9,446 bases of DNA from Thermofilaceae archaeon (GTDB lineage Archaea; Thermoproteota; Thermoprotei; Thermofilales; Thermofilaceae), in assembly GCA_027027675.1 (NCBI GenBank), contig JALVKT010000138.1:1-9446 (forward strand), given 5' to 3'. The notes under the pieces were generated by a model that made no database searches, was not told the origin of the DNA, and saw nothing but the letters and a program-made list of their open reading frames with translations. Shown here piece by piece: positions 1-3,493 of this stretch; the first letter of the stretch is position 1, and each line of letters opens with the position of its first letter. The position numbers and the translations under genes were made by a program.

Positions 1-305
1 CTGGCGAGGGGGCACGTCCTCTCCCTGCCAGCAGCCACAAAGCCTGCCAGGTCGAGCAGCGCAGCGTCACCCAGCACCCTCGAACCCAAAGCCAAGCTGC
101 GCACCCTCCAAACCACGGGAAGCCTCTCCGAGGCCACAAGCCCAGCCAAAACAGCAATGGTCTTCCCAAACCCCGTAGGCGCCACAAACGCCACACTCCC
201 ACCACCAGCCAGCACAGAAGCAATAGCCTCAGCAGCCTCCAACTGCCCCCTACGCGGCTCCAATCCCGCTTTACGAAAAACCTCTAGAACAACGTTTCTC
301 GGCAA
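1..305 (-). CDS. XPD/Rad3-like (DinG-type) superfamily 2 helicase, N-terminal part, runs off the left edge
   Basis: Translating the minus strand from TTG at 305-303 gives 101 residues open to the window edge. Seen: an RRGQ segment (residues 18-21) like the Q motif, Walker A APTGFGKT (42-49), a motif Ia segment VVWRVRS (64-70), and AAGRERTCP (91-99). The last fits the first cysteine (C98) of the 4Fe-4S cluster that sits between motifs Ia and II in XPD-family helicases. Known for the family: ATP-driven 5'-3' DNA unwinding in repair and related processes. The remaining cysteines and motifs II-VI lie outside the window, so XPD proper and other Fe-S helicases cannot be told apart. The TTG start is inferred: an in-frame stop lies at 333-335 and no ATG or GTG lies between. 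It is divergent from the small gene at 420. Confidence 0.72.
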   Translation of the reverse strand, partial: MPRNVVLEVFRKAGLEPRRGQLEAAEAIASVLAGGGSVAFVAPTGFGKTIAVLAGLVASERLPVVWRVRSLALGSRVLGDAALLDLAGFVAAGRERTCPLA

Positions 306-321
306 AACAAGCCCCAGCTCT

Positions 322-329
322 ATTTTAAG
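322..329 (-). promoter_or_regulatory. Possible TATA box for the helicase gene
   Basis: The minus strand reads CTTAAAAT here. Its centre is about 20-22 nt before the TTG at 305, slightly closer than the usual 25-27 nt to a transcription start. If used, the mRNA would be essentially leaderless. No good Shine-Dalgarno match precedes the TTG. Inference only. Confidence 0.35.
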
Positions 330-373
330 ATACTAATAAAGGTCGGAAAGAGAGCCCCGCTCCATACACGAAC

Positions 374-416
374 AAAAAGATTATTTCCCCGAGCCTCCTC
401 CCTTGCTAGTGGTGAT
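374..416 (+). promoter_or_regulatory. TATA box and Shine-Dalgarno of the gene at 420
   Basis: A TATA-like AAAAAGATTATTT lies at 374-386, placing a transcription start near 405-409. GGTGAT at 411-416 matches the archaeal anti-SD ATCACC and ends 3 nt before the TTG at 420. This ribosome site decides the TTG as start rather than the internal ATG at 453. Confidence 0.5.
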
Positions 417-419
417 TAG

Positions 420-815
420 TTGAGGGTCACAAGAGGCCTCAAATCCTTCTCCATGTACCGCGTGGAAAAAGACTTCGACGTATTCCTCATAGACCTTGAA
501 GTGGCAGGAGTAGAGTTGAGAAACACCAACAACCGCTACTCAAGATACTTCCGCACCCTCTCGCGTATGGCCAAAGAATACGGCTTCCCCGTTGAAAACC
601 TCAAACACATAGACTATGTAGGACGCACAACAAGCGAAACAGGGAAAACAACGTTCATCCTAAGAGCCTACATAGACAACGGAAAAGTATCCTATGCTGC
701 AATAGCTTCATTCAAGCCCCGCCACTTACGAGAACTCGAAACAGCCCTAATAAAATCCGGCTGGAAAAGGCTCTTCCACGTGGGAATAGTCATGGAACAC
801 GTCAAATCCGCCTAG
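420..815 (+). CDS. Uncharacterised 131-residue protein
   Basis: I do not recognise the family. The TTG start at 420 is supported by GGTGAT at 411-416; an in-frame ATG at 453-455 would give a 120-residue protein beginning MYRVEKDF. The sequence is a mixed-charge soluble protein with no membrane segment, signal peptide or cysteine motif. It has a basic, tyrosine-rich part (residues 35-50, RNTNNRYSRYFRTLSR), a middle stretch with strand-like spacing (ILRAYIDNGKVSYAAIASF) and a likely helix RHLRELETALIKSG near the C-terminus. It is the only plus-strand protein gene in the window. It diverges from the helicase and converges on the methyltransferase, overlapping it tail to tail by 14 bp. That it is real rests on the SD/TATA pair, protein-like composition and the gap it fills between neighbours. 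Confidence 0.68.
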   Translation: MRVTRGLKSFSMYRVEKDFDVFLIDLEVAGVELRNTNNRYSRYFRTLSRMAKEYGFPVENLKHIDYVGRTTSETGKTTFILRAYIDNGKVSYAAIASFKPRHLRELETALIKSGWKRLFHVGIVMEHVKSA

Positions 816-1671
816 CAACAACGCCGTAACCCTCCACCACCCTTAAGATTCTAAACCCGGCCCGCCTAAGCCTCTCCACAACACCTCTCTGAAACTTTAC
901 ACCCCTCCTCCGTCCAGGAGCCCCTGTATAGTGAAAAAGAACCCCGCCTGGCTTTAAGCGCCGATAAAGTTTCTTGTAAAAATCGCCGCTGTACAGCATA
1001 CCTGCATGGGAAAAAACCGGTGGGTCATGTATTATCCTGTCATACACTTCCCCCAACTCATCCAGTACATCCCACGCATCTCCAAGCAACACTTTCGCCC
1101 CGGCAAGCCCCCAACTAAAGGGGTTATGCTCGGCAATCCACAGGACATCCCAGCTAACCTCGACAGTAGTGACACTAGCCCCCCTCTTCAACGAGGCAAT
1201 AGCAGTATAGCCAAGACCGGTACAAATATCCAGAACCCTATCCCCCCTCCTCACCTTGGCAAGAGAAATCTTGCGCAAAGCGTCACTCCAAGGATCAACG
1301 CCCACAATGTTATGCATGTGCACACCATCTATCTCCAGAGTAGGGCTAACCCTCTCGCCCAGATACCTCAACTTATAATAGCGGCCCCCCTCCCGTCTCT
1401 CAACAAAATAGGAACCCCCCTCATGCACAAAGACGAAACGATCGCTCCCCGCCAACCGCTCAACAAGCGACAGATCAACATACCCGCCAATCCCCCTCCC
1501 CTCAACCTTAGCCCTATCCCCCTCCAGGTAGACCCTAGCTATTTCCAATCCAACATTAACAGGAACCTCACTCCTCCCCTCCAAAATGCCGCGCGCAGAG
1601 AAGGGAGAGAGGAGAAAACCTCTTTTAGGAGAAAAATTAAACACTCTGTACCTCATTTCACCAGCACTCAA
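802..1671 (-). CDS. Predicted SAM-dependent methyltransferase (COG2521-like)
   Basis: This 289-residue protein is a class I Rossmann methyltransferase. Residues ~1-120 form an N-terminal part (GGYVDLSLVERL, then a YYKLRYLG/TLEIDGVHMHNI segment). The SAM-binding motif I is VLDICTGLGYTA (146-157), the acidic motif II residue is E171 in TVEVSW, and motif IV is HDPPVF (215-220), followed by SHAGMLYSGDFYKKLYRRLKPGG. The DPPxF form resembles DPPY-type base or amino-group methyltransferases. The HDPP(R/V)FS-AG-LYS pattern is what I recall from the 'predicted archaeal methyltransferase' family, whose substrate is not established to my knowledge. The TTG start overlaps the upstream TGA (shared TTGA), suggesting coupled translation. 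GGAG lies only 2 nt ahead, so the ATG at 1656-1654 (MRYRVFNF) is a real alternative. It is third in the operon with the KaiC-like ATPase and HTH regulator. Confidence 0.8.
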   Translation of the reverse strand: MSAGEMRYRVFNFSPKRGFLLSPFSARGILEGRSEVPVNVGLEIARVYLEGDRAKVEGRGIGGYVDLSLVERLAGSDRFVFVHEGGSYFVERREGGRYYKLRYLGERVSPTLEIDGVHMHNIVGVDPWSDALRKISLAKVRRGDRVLDICTGLGYTAIASLKRGASVTTVEVSWDVLWIAEHNPFSWGLAGAKVLLGDAWDVLDELGEVYDRIIHDPPVFSHAGMLYSGDFYKKLYRRLKPGGVLFHYTGAPGRRRGVKFQRGVVERLRRAGFRILRVVEGYGVVARRI

Positions 1672-2129
1672 AGCTCCGCAAGAATCTTCTCAAGAGCCTC
1701 TTTTACGCGCTTAAGCTTCTCCTCAAGCTCCATCCTCCTCCGCCTCTCCTCCTCAAGCTCCGCCTCTACCTCGCGGCTCCTCTCAGCAAGTATCCGCGGC
1801 AGCTCCACCTTTACGCCCTCCCTAAGGAATCCCTCATACGTTTCCTGTACGAGACGGCCAGCCTCAGTCTTACCCTGCAAGTGCCTCCTAATGGTCGCCT
1901 CACTCCTACCCAGATCCTCCGCAATCTCGCTGATGCTCATCCCAGCCTTATGCCTGGCCAACGCGCCAGCAGCAACAGCCAGCGAGTCAATCCACGTAAG
2001 CCTCTCACTGCTCTCGCGTATCTTCTCAAGCACATCCTCCCTCAAGAGAGTAGCAACCATCAACGCTGCCTCAAGCCTATGAATATCCTCCCTGGAAACA
2101 GGGTTAAGGGGGATCTCCAGCTCCGGCAT
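1668..2129 (-). CDS. HTH/coiled-coil regulator partnered with KaiC-like ATPase (near_KaiC_dom type)
   Basis: The protein has 153 residues. The start is ATG at 2129-2127, with GGTGAT ending 4 nt upstream; the longer GTG at 2138 would sit inside that ribosome site. Residues ~63-86 (AGMSISEIAEDLGRSEATIRRHL) form a helix-turn-helix of the resolvase/sigma-4 kind. A helical region lies ahead of it (17-60), and residues ~113-153 are a highly charged heptad-like coiled coil (AERSREVEAELEEERRRR onward) that could mediate oligomerisation or docking. Known: a small HTH family (TIGR03879, 'near_KaiC_dom') is regularly encoded next to PH0284-type KaiC-like ATPases; the position and sequence here fit it. 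Inferred role: regulator or adaptor for the ATPase encoded 12 nt upstream. Whether it binds DNA is not shown. It could instead be a protein-protein adaptor. Confidence 0.8.
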   Translation of the reverse strand: MPELEIPLNPVSREDIHRLEAALMVATLLREDVLEKIRESSERLTWIDSLAVAAGALARHKAGMSISEIAEDLGRSEATIRRHLQGKTEAGRLVQETYEGFLREGVKVELPRILAERSREVEAELEEERRRRMELEEKLKRVKEALEKILAEL

Positions 2130-2141
2130 GGCTATCACCCC

Positions 2142-2897
2142 TCACGCCTCCTCTATTCTATATGTGCCACGGTATATCTTAAACACCTTGTCCGGGTAGA
2201 TCACTATACCCTTATCCGTGATCTCGAATGGGTGCCTCTTCATGCTATGACTTGTGCCACGCATCTTCCATACAATCATGCTCCTCTTAAGCTCCCCCTC
2301 AATCTCGTCGAGGTCCAACCTTATAATACCGTCAGCGGCGTGCTCCACACCAGGCCCGCCAAACCCTCTCTCGCCAACGCTAATCTGGGACACGAGTATA
2401 GAGGTGCAGCCGAGCCCGGCAAGCACGCGCTTAAGCCTCATGACGACCCCTCTCGCTATGGCGGGCTTCGTTATGTACAGAGTTGTCACGGAGTCTATGA
2501 CAACCCTTTTAGCGCCAATATCCTTTACAGCCTGCCTGAGAACATCTACAAAGCTGGGCAGGTCGTCTAGGTCCCTGACGACGTACTTCTCCCTCTTCGC
2601 AGCTTCGCCTATGCCCCCGGTGAACGCGTCGACTATTGCGAACAGGCCCTGCTCCTCGTAAGGCCTCGGGTCCCAGCCGAACTGGCTCATATTTATCCTA
2701 ACCTGTACGGGGTGCTCCTCAAGGGCCACCAGAACGCCCGGCTCGCCCTGTGTTAGCCCGTAGTATAGGAATTGCTGGCCGAAGATGGACTTGCCCGTTC
2801 CAGGGCCGCCGGAGAGTAGCACAACGTTCCTCGCAGGGATGCCGCCGTGGAGTATCTCGTCGAGCCCTGGAATTCCGGACTTCACGCGCTTCACCAT
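2142..2897 (-). CDS. Single-domain KaiC-like RecA-fold ATPase, PH0284/UPF0273 family
   Basis: The protein has 251 residues from ATG at 2897-2895 and begins MVKRVKSGIPGLDEILHGGIP, matching the family's usual start. Seen: Walker A GGPGTGKS (residues ~29-36), the paired glutamates of KaiC-type ATPases in VALEEHPVQVR (~57-67), Walker B-like RVVIDSVT, and the conserved ISVGERGFGGPGVEH and KRSMIVWKMRGTSHSMKRHPF segments near the C-terminus. Length is close to the ~247 residues I recall for PH0284. Unlike cyanobacterial KaiC it has one ATPase domain; KaiA and KaiB are not seen. Upstream in-frame TTG (2921) and ATGs (2915, 2909) also exist. The TATA box places transcription near 2906, and GGTGG at 2907-2903 precedes the chosen ATG by 5 nt, so 2897 is preferred. 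It is first gene of the regulator/methyltransferase operon. Proposed general role of the family: signal transduction hub; ligand and output are unknown. Confidence 0.92.
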   Translation of the reverse strand: MVKRVKSGIPGLDEILHGGIPARNVVLLSGGPGTGKSIFGQQFLYYGLTQGEPGVLVALEEHPVQVRINMSQFGWDPRPYEEQGLFAIVDAFTGGIGEAAKREKYVVRDLDDLPSFVDVLRQAVKDIGAKRVVIDSVTTLYITKPAIARGVVMRLKRVLAGLGCTSILVSQISVGERGFGGPGVEHAADGIIRLDLDEIEGELKRSMIVWKMRGTSHSMKRHPFEITDKGIVIYPDKVFKIYRGTYRIEEA

Positions 2898-2925
2898 TTC
2901 AACCACCATATACATAAACAAATTT

Positions 2926-2938
2926 CTAAAATATATAG
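2926..2938 (-). promoter_or_regulatory. TATA box of the KaiC-like operon
   Basis: The minus strand reads CTATATATTTTAG. The centre is ~26 nt upstream of position ~2906, giving a very short leader that holds GGTGG before the ATG at 2897. No other convincing promoter is seen inside the three-gene operon. Confidence 0.65.
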
Positions 2939-2986
2939 ATTATTACGCTATATCATGGTGTAAATCAAAACAAGCGTGAAGCATAG

Positions 2987-2996
2987 AATTTATAAT
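2987..2996 (+). promoter_or_regulatory. TATA box of tRNA-Leu
   Basis: AATTTATAAT is centred ~30 nt before the mature tRNA-Leu 5' end at 3022, predicting a start near 3018 and a leader of a few nucleotides. The 2922-3000 stretch between the two divergent promoters is clearly AT-rich. Confidence 0.65.
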
Positions 2997-3021
2997 TACC
3001 CGGGTGAGAAAGTAGTATGGC

Positions 3022-3133
3022 GCGGGGGTGCCCGAGCTAGGTCAAAGGGGGCGGACTGAGGTCTCCGAGCACCGCGGAGTCAGATCTCCGCTGGCGATGG
3101 CCTGCCCGGGTTCGAATCCCGGCCCCCGCACCA
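3022..3133 (+). tRNA. tRNA-Leu (anticodon GAG) with one canonical intron, CCA encoded
   Basis: The acceptor arm GCGGGGG (3022-3028) pairs with CCCCCGC (3123-3129); discriminator is A3130 and CCA 3131-3133 is encoded. The D-arm is CCC/GGG with G18G19 at 3040-3041. The anticodon stem GCGGA (3051-3055) pairs with TCCGC (3087-3091) and the anticodon GAG is 3058-3060. A class II variable arm GGC-GATG-GCC lies at 3093-3102, and the T-arm is CCGGG/CCCGG (3106-3110, 3118-3122) with loop TTCGAAT. The anticodon loop is split after position 37 by a 24-nt intron with a perfect bulge-helix-bulge. Removing it gives an 88-nt tRNA with loop CTGAGGC, reading the CUC codon. It has its own TATA box, so it is probably transcribed alone. 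Confidence 0.95.
3062..3085 (+). other. tRNA-Leu intron (24 nt, position 37/38)
   Basis: Perfect bulge-helix-bulge. The exon stem is GCGGA/TCCGC; the central 4-bp helix is CTGA (3056-3059) with TCAG (3080-3083). The 3-nt bulges are GGT (3060-3062) and ATC (3084-3086), and the intron stem is CTCCG/CGGAG (3063-3067, 3075-3079) with a 7-nt loop. Cuts after the second nucleotide of each bulge define the intron, as expected for archaeal tRNA-splicing endonuclease. Confidence 0.93.
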
Positions 3134-3215
3134 TCTTCGCGTGTTTCTCGGAGGACACGCCCAGCTAGCCGGTGGAGGCGAAGCTAGATGGTAAACTCTT
3201 CTGCCCGAGAGAGTA

Positions 3216-3224
3216 ACATTTTAA
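3216..3224 (+). promoter_or_regulatory. TATA box of tRNA-Val
   Basis: ACATTTTAA is centred 28 nt before the tRNA-Val 5' end at 3248, predicting transcription starting at or within a few nucleotides of the mature end. The 114-nt spacer between the tRNAs holds this box and a foldable stretch (3131-3191), but no gene I can support. Confidence 0.55.
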
Positions 3225-3272
3225 CCTACGCGCTCACTAATTCTCCGGGGCCCGTAGTCTAGCTGGAAGGAT

Positions 3273-3293
3273 ACGCCCGAAGGGGCGCTTCAA
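3273..3293 (+). other. tRNA-Val intron 1 (21 nt, non-canonical position 25/26)
   Basis: The intron hairpin is CGCCC (3274-3278) with GGGCG (3283-3287), loop GAAG. Taking 3-nt bulges ATA (3271-3273) and AAG (3292-3294) with cuts after the second nucleotide yields exons ending T25 and starting G26. The central helix AAGG/CTTC has two standard pairs, one G-T pair and one mismatch. A shifted register gives perfect GAAG/CTTC but a 4-nt bulge. The exon helix is about 3 bp. Boundaries are therefore less certain than for the other introns, but removal is required for a normal tRNA. Confidence 0.8.
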
Positions 3294-3305
3294 GCCGCCC
3301 TTACA

Positions 3306-3335
3306 CGGGAAAACCAGGGGTTCGAGCCCTAAGAT
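3306..3335 (+). other. tRNA-Val intron 2 (30 nt, canonical position 37/38)
   Basis: Perfect bulge-helix-bulge. The exon stem is CCGCC/GGCGG; the central helix is CTTA (3300-3303) with TAAG (3330-3333). Bulges are CAC (3304-3306) and ATC (3334-3336), and the intron stem is GGG (3307-3309) with CCC (3327-3329). An inner AACC/GGTT hairpin lies inside. Confidence 0.92.
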
Positions 3336-3376
3336 CGGCGGTGGTCCCGGGTTCAAGTCCCGGCGGGCCCACCAGC

Positions 3377-3381
3377 TTTTT
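3377..3381 (+). terminator. Oligo-T terminator after tRNA-Val
   Basis: TTTTT begins 3 nt after the CCA end of tRNA-Val. Archaeal polymerase commonly stops at such T-runs, and the next RNA has its own TATA box 8 nt further on. Confidence 0.5.
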
Positions 3382-3388
3382 ACGGGAG

Positions 3389-3397
3389 AAAATATTT
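3389..3397 (+). promoter_or_regulatory. TATA box of the C/D box sRNA
   Basis: AAAATATTT is centred at 3393, so transcription is expected at about 3418-3420. That is exactly where the terminal stem of the sRNA begins. Confidence 0.65.
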
Positions 3398-3417
3398 GTA
3401 GCCCCGAAAAGAGTCCT

Positions 3418-3488
3418 CTGGAGGGTGATGTTTGAACTCCCCGCCTGACCCGCTAGGGGATGACGAGGTTTCTGGTCTCTGACTCCGG
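3418..3488 (+). ncRNA. C/D box sRNA (2'-O-methylation guide)
   Basis: All four boxes are present in order with archaeal spacing. C box GTGATGT (3425-3431, last base differs from RTGATGA); 13-nt guide (3432-3444, TTGAACTCCCCGC); D' box CTGA (3445-3448); 11-nt spacer; C' box ATGACGA (3460-3466, one mismatch); 12-nt guide (3467-3478, GGTTTCTGGTCT); D box CTGA (3479-3482). Flanks CTGGAG (3418-3423) and CTCCGG (3483-3488) form a 6-bp terminal stem with one G-T pair, completing the kink-turn. A TATA box lies at the right distance. Known role: guides fibrillarin to the target nucleotide paired to the fifth guide base before D or D'. The rule predicts methylation inside AGACCAGAAACC (second C of ACC) for the D guide, and at the third G of GCGGGG for the D' guide. 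I could not place either target with confidence. The 3' end stops 5 nt before the convergent ATPase stop codon. Confidence 0.82.
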
Positions 3489-3493
3489 CTAGG

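Larger units (their letters stand above)
3248..3374 (+). tRNA. tRNA-Val (anticodon TAC) with two introns, CCA encoded
   Basis: The acceptor arm GGGCCCG (3248-3254) pairs with CGGGCCC (3364-3370), followed by A3371 and CCA 3372-3374. The D-stem is GTCT/GGAT (3257-3260, 3269-3272) and the D-loop AGCTGGAA carries A14, G18G19 and A21. The anticodon stem CCGCC (3295-3299) pairs with GGCGG (3337-3341), with anticodon TAC at 3302-3304. The T-arm is CCGGG/CCCGG (3347-3351, 3359-3363). Two insertions interrupt it: 21 nt between positions 25 and 26, and 30 nt at 37/38. With both removed the RNA is 76 nt including CCA, with G26 and a standard CTTACAC loop. The second intron has a perfect bulge-helix-bulge; the first is a relaxed one. 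A scan expecting a single intron may misfold or miss this gene. Confidence 0.92.

Noticed and set aside
1006..2082. Long plus-strand open frame (358 codons) across the methyltransferase and regulator genes
   Set aside because: It is exactly antisense to two recognisable proteins, is P/S/N-rich without any motif, and has no TATA box or SD. It is a shadow frame.
3134..3247. H/ACA guide RNA in the tRNA spacer, suggested by a hairpin and ACA at 3216-3218
   Set aside because: The ACA falls inside the tRNA-Val TATA box, no clear pseudouridylation pocket or kink-turn is visible, and there is no promoter for it.
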